Origin: Cyanobium sp. Tous-M-B4
GTDB lineage: Bacteria; Cyanobacteriota; Cyanobacteriia; PCC-6307; Cyanobiaceae
Assembly: GCF_024345395.1 (NCBI RefSeq)
Contig: NZ_JAGQBA010000003.1
Coordinates: forward strand, 62,001 to 126,000
Length of the DNA: 64,000 nt
Reading direction: 5' to 3'
Each line of letters opens with the position of its first letter. The first letter of the stretch is position 1. Below are positions 53,144 to 62,233 of this stretch, in pieces. A model generated the notes under the pieces. It did no database searches. It was not told where the DNA came from and saw nothing but the letters and a program-made list of their open reading frames with translations. Both the position numbers and the translations under genes were made by a program.

Positions 53144-53584
53144 GTGATCGCCGGCGCCCTTCCCCCTACCAATCCTTCACCCTGCGTAGACGACGTCTAT
53201 CAGCGCTGCCGCGACTTGGGCATGAGGCTCAGCCGCCAGCGCCGCATGGTGCTTGATTTGCTTTGGGTTGAAAAGAGTCATCTCAGCGCCCGCGACATTT
53301 TTGAAAAGCTCAACAACCTGGGCCGCAATATCGGTCACACGTCTGTTTATCAAAACCTTGAAGCCCTGCAGACCGCTGGCGTAATCGAGTGCCTCGACCG
53401 GGCCAGTGGCCGGCTTTACGGCTATCGCAGCGATCCCCACAGCCACCTCACCTGCTCGCAATCAGGCGCCATCCAAGACCTAGACGTCGAGCTGCCGCGC
53501 GAGTTGCTCGACCAGATCGAGCGCCGCACCGGCTTCGCCATCGAGACTTACACCTTGAATCTCACCGGCCGGCGCCGCAGCTGA
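53144..53584 (+). CDS. Fur-family regulator, PerR/FurC-like
   Basis: A 146-residue metalloregulator. The winged helix spans about residues 15-85 and has the recognition region NIGHTSVYQNLEALQTAGVIE typical of cyanobacterial PerR/FurC. The dimer domain begins YRSDPHSHLTC and continues DLDVELPRELLDQIERRTGF. It lacks the paired CxxC structural zinc motifs of many Fur proteins, as do the cyanobacterial PerR/FurC proteins I recall. It probably represses peroxide-defence genes and itself. The start is GTG at 53144. Confidence 0.82.
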   Translation: MIAGALPPTNPSPCVDDVYQRCRDLGMRLSRQRRMVLDLLWVEKSHLSARDIFEKLNNLGRNIGHTSVYQNLEALQTAGVIECLDRASGRLYGYRSDPHSHLTCSQSGAIQDLDVELPRELLDQIERRTGFAIETYTLNLTGRRRS

Positions 53585-53674
53585 ATCCTCGCGCCGACCC
53601 AGGACTGGAGAATCCGCTCCAGCATCGGTACCTTTGGCGCATGCCATCTCCAAACCCATGAGTTCGTCAAACCC

Positions 53675-55294
53675 GTGAGTTCGCAGCTGCTGCTGTTTGC
53701 CGAACCGCTGCTGCGGGATGGCCTCACCCGCCTGCTCAAGGCTCAGGCGGGGCTTTACAGCGTCGCTGAGCGGCCAGAGCAACTGCACGGGCTGCCCCAA
53801 CTGGTGATCTGGCAAGCCAGCAGCGGCGACCTCCAGGGCGGGCGCTTGGCAGAAGAATTGCTGCGCCTGCAGGAGCGCTGGCAGCCAGCTCCCGTGCTGC
53901 TGCTGCTGCCTGCAGCCCATGGTCTAGGCGGTGATGCCCTGCTGCAGCTGCCGGCGGCTGGAATCCTCGAATCGCCCGAGCCCCAGGAGTTGCTGGCGGC
54001 CCTCGCCACCCTGCTGACCGGCGGGCGCGTGCTGGCAGCGGCGGCAGGCAGCGCCTCCCCCCGCCCAGCAGCCAGCCCAGCAGCCAGCCCGGCCCTCGGC
54101 CTGGGCCAGTGGCTGCTGATCAGCGGCCTGCAGCAGATCGACGCCGACCTAGCTGCCATCAAGCGCCTGCTGACGCCGCCACCCACCAACTTGGTGCAGC
54201 TGCTGGTGCTGCAGGGCCGCCTGCGCGAACTCTCGGCAGCCCGCGAGCTGCTGCTGCTGCTTTGGGGGCCGCTGAGTGTGGCCTGGAGCGCGCCCGATCC
54301 CTGCCCCAGCAGCCCGCAGCCCGTGCTGGCGATCACCCTGCAGCAGCGCAGTGCCGACGGCATCTGGCGCACCATTCGACAGCGGCTCGAGGCCGGCAGT
54401 GGTGCCGAGCTCAGCAACCAAAGCGGCCAGCTGCTGGCCTTGGAGGGCCTCAGCCCCGAGCGGCGGCGCGACCTGCTGCTGGCCCTGCTATGCCAACTAG
54501 ACAGCCTGCGCCAGCGGCTACTTGCCGACCCCGCTCCCCTGCAGGAGCGCTGGGAGCAGTGGCAGCCCGAGCTGCGCCAGCAGGCCATGCGCAGCCTGGT
54601 GAATTCCTACGTGCAGCTGCCCTGCGAAGGCAGCCTGCTGCCGGTAGCCGACAGCCTGCTTCGCAGCAGCGATCTGACGGGCCGCGACCCGGAGCTGCCC
54701 GAGGCCCAACCGATGCTGGCCTCCCTGGTGCGGGCCCAGCCCCTGCTGGTGGATGGCCAGCTGCTGGCCGCCGACGAACCGCGGGCCGTGCTCTACCTCG
54801 AACTACTAGTGAGCAACTGGCTGGTGCGCAGCGCCGAACTGGTCAGCGCCGAGCTGCTGGCCAGCTGCGCCAGCTGGCCCGAGTTGCGTCGCTACCTGCT
54901 CCAGCCCGAGCTGCTCGCCACCCGCAACCTGGAGCGGCTGCGCAACCAGCTCAACGCCCAACTGCGTTGGAGCAGCTGGGTGGAGCGGCCAATCAGCCTC
55001 TATGAAAGCCGCCGCCGGCTCTACTGCCTGCGCGATGGCGCCATCGACTGCCAGGAGCTCACCGAACCCCGCGACGCCGAACTGCGCCAACTGGGCTGGC
55101 TGCAGCAACTGGTGACCCTGGCGCTGGAAAGCCGTGATGCCCTGGCCCCCCAGGTGCAGGGCCTACTGCGAGGCCTCGGCGATCTGGTGGTGGTGCTGCT
55201 CACCAGGGTGCTGGGCCGGGCCATTGGCCTGGTGGGCCGGGGTATTGCCCAGGGCATGGGACGCGGCATCGCCAAGGGCGTGGGCCGCAGCTGA
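53675..55294 (+). CDS. DUF3685 / Ycf55-like protein
   Basis: A 539-residue cyanobacterial protein. The N-terminal 120 residues look like a receiver fold (LLLFAEPLLRDGLTRLLKA, then VLLLLPAAHGLGGDALL and ILESPEPQELLAAL), but the phosphorylatable Asp is not evident. The long C-terminal part (about 180-530) is Leu/Gln/Arg-rich and matches my memory of DUF3685, the Ycf55 region of red-algal plastids. Function is unknown. It starts with GTG and is followed by a secreted thioredoxin-like gene. Confidence 0.7.
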   Translation: MSSQLLLFAEPLLRDGLTRLLKAQAGLYSVAERPEQLHGLPQLVIWQASSGDLQGGRLAEELLRLQERWQPAPVLLLLPAAHGLGGDALLQLPAAGILESPEPQELLAALATLLTGGRVLAAAAGSASPRPAASPAASPALGLGQWLLISGLQQIDADLAAIKRLLTPPPTNLVQLLVLQGRLRELSAARELLLLLWGPLSVAWSAPDPCPSSPQPVLAITLQQRSADGIWRTIRQRLEAGSGAELSNQSGQLLALEGLSPERRRDLLLALLCQLDSLRQRLLADPAPLQERWEQWQPELRQQAMRSLVNSYVQLPCEGSLLPVADSLLRSSDLTGRDPELPEAQPMLASLVRAQPLLVDGQLLAADEPRAVLYLELLVSNWLVRSAELVSAELLASCASWPELRRYLLQPELLATRNLERLRNQLNAQLRWSSWVERPISLYESRRRLYCLRDGAIDCQELTEPRDAELRQLGWLQQLVTLALESRDALAPQVQGLLRGLGDLVVVLLTRVLGRAIGLVGRGIAQGMGRGIAKGVGRS

Positions 55295-55322
55295 CGCCCC
55301 GCCACAATGGCTTTAATCGAGC

Positions 55323-55949
55323 TTGCAAGCCGGCATGGGGCGAAATCAGAACGGGCAACAGGGGATCGGGGCACGGGCCTCAACCCTTGGGCACATCCTG
55401 CGACTCCTGCTCAGTTCCGCCCTGGGGCTGCTGCTGGCGGCGGGCCTGGTGGGCCTAGGTAGCCGCCCCGCCCAGGCCTCGCTCACCAACAACAGCTACG
55501 ACGGCAACATCTACGCCCTCTACGCCGGCAACGGCTCCCTGGTTCCGCCGCGCAGCAGCCTTGCCCAGGCCCTCGCCGACCACCGCACCACCGTTGTCGT
55601 CTATTACCTCGACGACGACGCAGCCAGCAAGCAATTCTCGGCGGTGGTCTCGGAGCTGCAGCGGGTGTGGCTCAACAACATCGAGCTGATTCCGCTGGTT
55701 ACCGATCCGCTCCAAAACCGGGCCGACACCGGCCCCAGCGATCCGGCCCACTACTGGTCGGGCCTGATCCCCCAGGTGGTGGTGTTCAACAGCGAGGGGC
55801 AGGTTGTTTTCGATGAGCAGGGCGCCGTGAGCGTCGATGCCATCAACGCCGCCGTCAGCCAGGCCACCGGCATCCCCCTACCCGAGGGGGGCACCACCAG
55901 CACCACCGAAAGCTTCAACGAACTCAATTCCGAGGTGGTGAGCCGCTGA
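55323..55949 (+). CDS. Thylakoid photosystem I accumulation factor, thioredoxin-like
   Basis: A 208-residue protein. A signal-type hydrophobic segment (about 24-48) ends [12 protein letters not shown], so the mature part is lumenal or membrane-tethered. Family marks are [40 protein letters not shown] and [20 protein letters not shown]. The fold is thioredoxin-like but without a CxxC, so it should not act as a disulfide enzyme. It resembles cyanobacterial proteins listed as thylakoid photosystem I accumulation factors. Its stop overlaps the fumC start by one base. Confidence 0.75.
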   Translation: MQAGMGRNQNGQQGIGARASTLGHILRLLLSSALGLLLAAGLVGLGSRPAQASLTNNSYDGNIYALYAGNGSLVPPRSSLAQALADHRTTVVVYYLDDDAASKQFSAVVSELQRVWLNNIELIPLVTDPLQNRADTGPSDPAHYWSGLIPQVVVFNSEGQVVFDEQGAVSVDAINAAVSQATGIPLPEGGTTSTTESFNELNSEVVSR

Positions 55950-57322
55950 TGGGCCGCCTTGAAAGCGACAGCATGGGCGCCATCGAGGTGCCCGAGCAGC
56001 ATTACTGGGGCGCCCAGACCCAGCGCTCAATCGAATATTTCCCCTTCGGCCAGACCATGCCCCTGGCGGTGGTGCATGCCTTCGGAGCGCTCAAGGCCGC
56101 CTGCGCTGAGGTGAATATGGCCAAGGGCAAGCTCAGTCCCGAGCTGGCCGCCCTGATCGTGACCGCTGCCGAGGAGGTGGCCTCCGGCCGCCTCGACGCT
56201 GAATTTCCGCTCAAGGTGTGGCAGACGGGCTCCGGCACCCAAACCAACATGAACGTCAACGAGGTGATCGCCAACCGGGCGATCGAAGCCTCCGGTGGGG
56301 TGCTTGGCAGCAAGAGCCCGGTGCACCCCAACGATCACGTCAACCTCAGCCAATCCAGCAACGACACCTTTCCCGCCGCCCTGCATGTGGCCGTGGCAAT
56401 TGAACTGGAGCGCACTCTGCTGCCCGCCGTAGAAGCGCTGCGCGCCGCCCTGGCCGTAAAGGCCGAGGCCTTTGCCGCGATCATCAAGATCGGCCGCACC
56501 CACCTGCAGGATGCGGTGCCCCTGAGTCTGGGCCAGGAATTCGGCGGCTACGGCGCCCAGCTGGATCTAGCCCTGGAAACCATCCGCGCCAGCCTGCCCC
56601 AGGTGCGCCAGCTGGCAATTGGCGGCACGGCGGTGGGCACCGGGCTTAATGCCCCCAGCGGCTTCGGTGAGGCGGTGTCTGCGCGACTGGCCGAGCGCCT
56701 AGGTCTGCCCTTCACAAGCGCGCCCAACAAATTTCAGGCCCTGGCCGGCCACGAGCCCCTGGCCGCAGCCCACGGGGCCCTCACCGTGCTGGCCGGCTCG
56801 CTGCTGAAGATCGCCAACGACATCCGCTGGCTGGCCAGTGGCCCCCGCTGCGGCCTGGGCGAGCTGGTGATTCCGGAAAACGAACCGGGTAGTTCAATCA
56901 TGCCGGGCAAGGTCAATCCCACCCAGGCCGAGAGCCTGACCATGGTGGCCGTGCAGGTGATGGGCAACAACACGGCCGTGCAGCTGGCCGCCAGCCAGGG
57001 CAACTTCGAGCTGAACGTGTTCAAGCCAGTGATCGCCCACAACGTGCTCGAGAGCATCGAGCTGCTGGCCGGGGCCTGCACCAGCTTCCGCGCGCACTGC
57101 ATCGAGGGGCTCAGGGCCAATGAAAGCCGCATCGAAACCCTGCTGGATCAAAGCCTGATGCTGGTCACTGCCCTCACCCCGGCGATCGGCTACGACCGGG
57201 CCTGCGCCATCGCTAAGCACGCCCACAACCACCAGCTCAGTTTGCGTGAAGCCGCCCTGGTGCTCGGCGAGATCAGCGCTGAAGAGTTCGATCGCTGGGT
57301 GCTGCCCGCGCAGATGGTCTAG
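55949..57322 (+). CDS. fumC: Fumarate hydratase class II
   Basis: A 457-residue homotetrameric enzyme that hydrates fumarate to malate. The superfamily signature [15 protein letters not shown] is intact. So are [19 protein letters not shown], the substrate loop [18 protein letters not shown] and [16 protein letters not shown] with the catalytic His. It begins [20 protein letters not shown], as in the family. It is coupled to the upstream gene by a TGATG overlap. Confidence 0.95.
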   Translation: MGRLESDSMGAIEVPEQHYWGAQTQRSIEYFPFGQTMPLAVVHAFGALKAACAEVNMAKGKLSPELAALIVTAAEEVASGRLDAEFPLKVWQTGSGTQTNMNVNEVIANRAIEASGGVLGSKSPVHPNDHVNLSQSSNDTFPAALHVAVAIELERTLLPAVEALRAALAVKAEAFAAIIKIGRTHLQDAVPLSLGQEFGGYGAQLDLALETIRASLPQVRQLAIGGTAVGTGLNAPSGFGEAVSARLAERLGLPFTSAPNKFQALAGHEPLAAAHGALTVLAGSLLKIANDIRWLASGPRCGLGELVIPENEPGSSIMPGKVNPTQAESLTMVAVQVMGNNTAVQLAASQGNFELNVFKPVIAHNVLESIELLAGACTSFRAHCIEGLRANESRIETLLDQSLMLVTALTPAIGYDRACAIAKHAHNHQLSLREAALVLGEISAEEFDRWVLPAQMV

Positions 57323-57400
57323 AGCTGCCAAACCCAATAAACCTGCCAGCATTAAGGAAGTGGGTTCTTCCATCCACGGACCAAGCGGAGAGATAAGGCC

Positions 57401-59093
57401 ATGCCCCAACTTTTGAGCGACAGCGCCTTTGCTGACGCCGGCATCCCGATGGCCTTTGTTCTTCCCAGCGCCGAGCGGGGTGGCCTGGGCTTGATCCAGT
57501 CGGCCAATGGGGCCATGGCCTTTTTTACCGGCCGCTCCATGGAGGAGCTGAGGGGGCTGGCATTTGCAGAGCTGGTGCACCGCGACGACGTCGCCCTCGG
57601 TGAAGACCTGATCGCCAGGCTCCGCAGTGGCGCGGTGGAGAGCTGCAGCTTTGAGAAACGCTTTGAGCACGCCGATGGCCATCGCACCTGGGGGCTAGTA
57701 ACGGTGGCTCAGGGCCACGACATCGGTGGCAGCCGCCAGGGGACCTTGGTGCTTCAAGTGCACGACATTTCCGAGCGCAAACATTTCGTCGGCCAGCTGG
57801 AATACTTCGCCGACCACGACCCGCTCACCTCCCTCTACAACCAGCGGCGCTTTCGCATCGACGTTGACCGCCAGCTCGCCTACGGCCGCCGCCACGGCAG
57901 TGGGGGGGGCTGTGTTGATGCTCGACCTCGACAACTTCAAGGAGGTCAACGACCAGTACGGCCATGCCGCCGGAGATGCCCTGATCATTGCGGTGGCCAC
58001 AGCCCTGAGCGGCAATTCGCGGGAAACCGATGAGGTTGCCCGCCTGGGAGGCGATGAATTCGCCGTGTTACTGCCTGAATCAAACCTGGCCGAGGCCGAA
58101 AGCCACGCTGAAAAGCTGCTGCGCGCCATCGCTTCGGTGGTAGTGGAAGGAGCCGGCCAAGGCATCACCGTGGCCGCCAGTTGCGGCGTGGCCGGCTTCA
58201 GTAGCGATGACGGCCAGTGCGCCGACGACGTGCTGATCAACGCCGACCTGGCGCTCTATCAGGCCAAGGAATCCGGCCGGGGCTGCGTCAGGGTGTTTCA
58301 CACCGACAGCGGCCTGCACGAAAAGGTGACTGCTCGTTTGATGTGGTCAGAGCGGATCCGAGAAGCCCTTGATCATGACGGTTTTGTGCTTCACGCCAAG
58401 CCGGTGATCGAGTTGAAAACCGATGCGATTGCCTTCTACGAGCTGGCAATCCGATTGCGGGCCCCAGGTGGGATTTTGATTCCGGCGGCGGTGTTTCTCT
58501 ACACAGCCGAGCGCTTCGGCATGGCCATCGACATTGATGAATGGGTTACCGGTCAGGCCATCACCCTGCTTGAGCAGACGAAGACTCAGCCGCCCCTCGC
58601 CCTGGGTATAAACATCAGTAGCGCCTCGCTGCAGGGGGATCGTTTCCTGCAATTTCTGCAGTCCCATTTGGCAGCCACCAGCTTTCCCCCTGAGCTGCTG
58701 ATCTTCGAGCTCACGGAGGCTGTAGCGATGGCCAACTTGCAACGGGCCCGCCAGTTTGGTCAGGGCCTGGCCAAACTCGGCTGCCGGCTGGCGCTCGACG
58801 ACTTCGGCGCCGCCTTCGGCAGCTTCTACTACCTGAAGCACCTACCCGTAGACCTGCTCAAAATCGCTGGCGAATACGTCCGCGGCCTTGGCACGGCAGA
58901 TGACCCCGCCGACCGCCTGATCATCGAGGCGGTAGTGAAACTTGCCAAGGGACTCGGCACCCTGGTGGTGGCTGAGTTTGTTGGCGACCTTGAAACCCGC
59001 CAGGAACTGCTTGCCATGGGGGTCACCCTGGGCCAAGGAGCCTTCCTGGGGCCATCGCGCGACGTTCACGACATCCCAGCCCTCCAGCCTTAG
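57401..59093 (+). pseudogene. PAS-GGDEF-EAL protein interrupted at a G8 tract
   Basis: The first frame (from 57401) encodes a PAS domain (about residues 20-130) and the opening of GGDEF (DHDPLTSLYNQRRF). At 57902-57909 eight Gs shift the frame; coding continues in another frame with VLMLDLDNFKEVNDQYGH, the active motif RLGGDEFAVLLPE with an RxxD site, and an EAL domain to 59093. One G fewer would restore a single protein of about 563 residues. EAL residues are mostly kept (NISSASLQ, FELTEA, LALDDFG, LGQGAFLG), although the EAL motif reads YELAIRL. It would make or break cyclic di-GMP if whole. Confidence 0.75.
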
Positions 59094-59157
59094 GACCGCC
59101 AGCAGGCCTGACCCTTGGCCTACGAAAACCTGCGCCGGCGCAGACAACCCATAAGTT

Positions 59158-60741
59158 GTGACTATTACCCCCAGCACTACGCCGATGACCCTGACTGCAA
59201 TCAACGTCCTGCTGGAACCAGATGCTGCCACGGTTGAGAAAGCAAAGGCGATAAATGCTCGGCTGCGAGAGAACTACCCAGCCAGCTTCCCCCTAGATGC
59301 CAACCACGCGCCTCACATCACCATTCTCCAGTTATTTATAAAAACTGTAGATCTGGGCCAAGTAGCAACTGCCATTGGCAACTTGCTGCGTAGCGAGCCA
59401 CCGATCAATATTGAAGGCAAAGCCACTGGCTACTTTGAATTAGCCAGTGATAATCTCAAATTGGTGGGATTCCATATCGAGGCGACTCCCTATCAGCATC
59501 AACTTCAGCAAAAAATTATCGCCGCCACCGCACCATTTGCCGTGAAATACGGCACAAGTGATGCCTTTGCACCTCGCCTTGACGGCGATGCAATCAGCCA
59601 GACAACTATTGACTACGTGACCAACTTCGGCGATGCGCGGACCGGCCCGAACTATCAGCCCCATCTGACCCTGGGCATTGGCACAAGTGATTTTGTTGAA
59701 GCTTTAGTGGCAGAGCCATTTGAGGCCTTTAGCTTCCAAACAGCCTCCGTGAGCCTTTACCAAATAGGTGATTTCGGTGTCGCTCAAACAAAGCTATACG
59801 ACTTCTCTCGCCAAGCAGATCCGCTGCCCTCCTGGAATGAAGGGCAGATCAAACAAGCTATTTTTGCATTCATCGCCAAAGTCACAAATAAAAACTCACC
59901 CGCATACCTGCCCCCAGCCGAACGCATTGCTGTGCATGACAATGACGGCACGCTCTGGCCGGAAAATCCGCTGCCTTTTCAGGCAGCTTTTGCCATCGAC
60001 GAGCTGAAGCTGCGCATCCTCACCGAGCCGAGTCTTACCTCAAACCCCATGGTGCAAGCTGCCTTAGACGGCGATCTTGCAAAACTCCTGGAAGGTGAAC
60101 ACTTCGATGGCCTGATGCAGATCCTGGCGATCACCCATGCAGGCATGACGGTAGAAGAATTTCGAGATGCCGTACAGGCATGGTTTAGATCGGCCAACCA
60201 TCCGCGCTATGGCAGTGCCTATGGCGAGCTCACCTACCAACCCATGCAGGAGCTCCTTCGCTACCTAAGCGACAACGGCTTTAAGAACTTCATTGTTTCA
60301 GGTGGCGGCGCCGACTTTATGCGGGCCTGGGTGGAACAGGTTTACGGCATACCACCAGAGCAAGTTGTTGGCTCGACTTCGCGGGCCGTATTCGAACTGC
60401 GGGACGGCAAACCAGTAATCACCAAAACCCTTGATTACTTGTTCGTAAACGATAAGGCCGGCAAGCCAGTTGGCATCCATCAGTTTATCGGCCGCAGACC
60501 TGTAATTTGCTGTGGCAACAGTGATGGCGATCACGCCATGTTGCAGTACACCACGATCAACAATCCTCGCCCCAGTTTAGGGCTGATCGTCCATCACACC
60601 GACGCTGAACGCGAGTATGCCTACGATGCCAAGACGACCAGCACCGGCAAGCTTGTAGAAGCCCTAGAGGAGGCTCCCAAGCAGGGCTGGCTAGTTGTGG
60701 ATATGAAGCAGGATTGGAACGTCGTCTTCCAACCCCAATGA
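59158..60741 (+). CDS. 2H phosphoesterase fused to HAD-family phosphatase
   Basis: A 527-residue two-domain protein. Residues about 10-220 form a 2H phosphoesterase (LigT/2'-5' RNA ligase-like) with the two motifs APHITILQLF (His53, Thr55) and YQPHLTLGIG (His169, Thr171). Residues about 250-527 form a HAD phosphatase with nucleophile motif VHDNDGTLWP (Asp261, Asp263), motif II IVSGGGADF and metal motif CGNSDGDHAML, near the SerB/PSP-like branch. It could open a cyclic phosphate and then remove the monophosphate. It uses more A/T at third positions than its neighbours. Confidence 0.8.
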   Translation: MTITPSTTPMTLTAINVLLEPDAATVEKAKAINARLRENYPASFPLDANHAPHITILQLFIKTVDLGQVATAIGNLLRSEPPINIEGKATGYFELASDNLKLVGFHIEATPYQHQLQQKIIAATAPFAVKYGTSDAFAPRLDGDAISQTTIDYVTNFGDARTGPNYQPHLTLGIGTSDFVEALVAEPFEAFSFQTASVSLYQIGDFGVAQTKLYDFSRQADPLPSWNEGQIKQAIFAFIAKVTNKNSPAYLPPAERIAVHDNDGTLWPENPLPFQAAFAIDELKLRILTEPSLTSNPMVQAALDGDLAKLLEGEHFDGLMQILAITHAGMTVEEFRDAVQAWFRSANHPRYGSAYGELTYQPMQELLRYLSDNGFKNFIVSGGGADFMRAWVEQVYGIPPEQVVGSTSRAVFELRDGKPVITKTLDYLFVNDKAGKPVGIHQFIGRRPVICCGNSDGDHAMLQYTTINNPRPSLGLIVHHTDAEREYAYDAKTTSTGKLVEALEEAPKQGWLVVDMKQDWNVVFQPQ

Positions 60742-60756
60742 AGGGGACTGGCCGCC

Positions 60757-62148
60757 CTACAGCAAATTGGCGGCCAGCTCGGCCAGTTCACTGCGCTCAC
60801 CCCGCAGCAGGGTCACGTGGCCGGCGAGCCGCTGGCCCTTGAAGCGCTCCACCAGCCAAGTGAGGCCGTTGCTTTCAGCATCCACGTAGGGATTGTCGAT
60901 CTGGTAAGGATCCCCGGTGAGCACAATTTTGGTGCCCTCGCCCACCCGAGTCACGATCGTCTTCACCTCATGGGGGGTGAGGTTCTGGGCCTCGTCCACC
61001 ACCATGAATTGGCGCGGAATCGAACGACCGCGGATGTAACTGATCGCCTCCACCTCGAGCAGGCCCATGCCCTTGAGGTCGGTCCAATTGCTGCGCGGCC
61101 CGCGGTGACTGCCACCAGCCCGCGCAGCACCCCGCCCCTCCTCCTCAGTGCCGCCGAGCAGAAAGTCGAGGTTGTCGATGATTGGTTGCATCCAGGGACC
61201 CATTTTTTCATCCAGATCCCCAGGAAGAAAGCCGATCTCCTTGCCGAGGGAAATCACCGGGCGGGTCACCAGCAGACGCTCGTAGAGCCGCTCATCGGCC
61301 ACCTGGTGCAGCCCAGCGGCCAGGGCGAGCAGGGTTTTACCGGTGCCGGCCTTGCCCACCAGGGTGATCAGCTGGATGCTGGGGTCCAGCAGCAGATCAA
61401 GGGCAAATGTCTGCTCCCGGTTGCGGGGCTGGATGCGGCCGAGCTTGGCCTTGGGCGCCCGCTGCAGCGGCTGCAGGCTGCCGGTGGCGGCGTTGTAGCG
61501 AGCCAGCAGGGTGTGGGCCGGCTGGGCCCGATCGATCAGGGTCACGCCCTCGTTGGCCTGCAGCGGCGCCTCCAGCACCAGACCCTCCACCGCCAGACCT
61601 GGCGGCAGCTTGACCCGATCCATCTGCTCCGCATCCACCCACACCTCACAGAAGCCGGGATATAGGTCTCTGATTGCAACTCGGTCACTGGTGTAGTCCT
61701 GGGCGATCAAGCCCACCGCATCAGCTTTGATGCGCAGGTTGGTGTCCTTGGTAACGAGCACCACCGGCGGCTGGCTACCCAGCACCGCCTGCAGGCGCTG
61801 CTCCTCTAGGGCCACCGCCAGGATGTTGTTGTCGCCGCTGCCGCCCTTGAGCTCGGGCGGCAGCTGGCTAAGGGTTTCGGCCCGGCAAAACACCACCTTG
61901 AGCGTGCCGCCCTGTTCGCCATTGGGTACCCCATCGGCCAGGTTGCCATGGGCGCGCAGAGCGTCCAGCAGCCGCGATACCTGGCGGGCATTGCGTCCCT
62001 TTTCAGCTGGATCCCGTTTGAAGCGGTCGATCTCCTCGACCACCTCGATCGGGATCAGGATGTTGTTGTCTTCAAAGCGGGTCAGGGCTGCCGGATCGTG
62101 CAGCAGCACGTTGGTGTCGAGCACGAAGGTCTTACGCATGCCGATCAC
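60757..62148 (-). CDS. PIN-PhoH (PhoH2-type) ribonuclease/ATPase
   Basis: A 463-residue protein. The N-terminal PIN nuclease (about 5-150) has KTFVLDTNVLLHDP, EVVEEIDRFKRD and VLVTKDTNLRIKA. The C-terminal PhoH-type ATPase (about 235-463) has Walker [16 protein letters not shown] and Walker B FMVVDEAQNLTPHEVKTIV. PhoH2 proteins unwind and cut RNA. It is encoded convergent to the 2H-HAD gene with 15 bases between stops. A start three codons downstream (62139) is equally possible. Confidence 0.9.
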   Translation of the reverse strand: MIGMRKTFVLDTNVLLHDPAALTRFEDNNILIPIEVVEEIDRFKRDPAEKGRNARQVSRLLDALRAHGNLADGVPNGEQGGTLKVVFCRAETLSQLPPELKGGSGDNNILAVALEEQRLQAVLGSQPPVVLVTKDTNLRIKADAVGLIAQDYTSDRVAIRDLYPGFCEVWVDAEQMDRVKLPPGLAVEGLVLEAPLQANEGVTLIDRAQPAHTLLARYNAATGSLQPLQRAPKAKLGRIQPRNREQTFALDLLLDPSIQLITLVGKAGTGKTLLALAAGLHQVADERLYERLLVTRPVISLGKEIGFLPGDLDEKMGPWMQPIIDNLDFLLGGTEEEGRGAARAGGSHRGPRSNWTDLKGMGLLEVEAISYIRGRSIPRQFMVVDEAQNLTPHEVKTIVTRVGEGTKIVLTGDPYQIDNPYVDAESNGLTWLVERFKGQRLAGHVTLLRGERSELAELAANLL

Positions 62149-62233
62149 CGATTCCGTGATGGCGAGAAATTAAGACCACTAGGCCATTTACGCTCCGTCG
62201 ATTCGTGCCTCGTCGCAATTGGCGCCTTCGCCC

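Noticed and set aside
57356-57371. Small hairpin GGAAG/CTTCC after fumC
   Set aside because: Only five pairs and no T run, so too weak to call a terminator.
56894-57682. 262-residue minus-strand frame over fumC and the PAS start
   Set aside because: Shadow frame; the plus strand has conserved enzyme and PAS sequence here.
60817-61665. 282-residue plus-strand frame antisense to the PIN-PhoH gene
   Set aside because: His/Gln-rich shadow, no domain, opposite a gene with intact Walker motifs.
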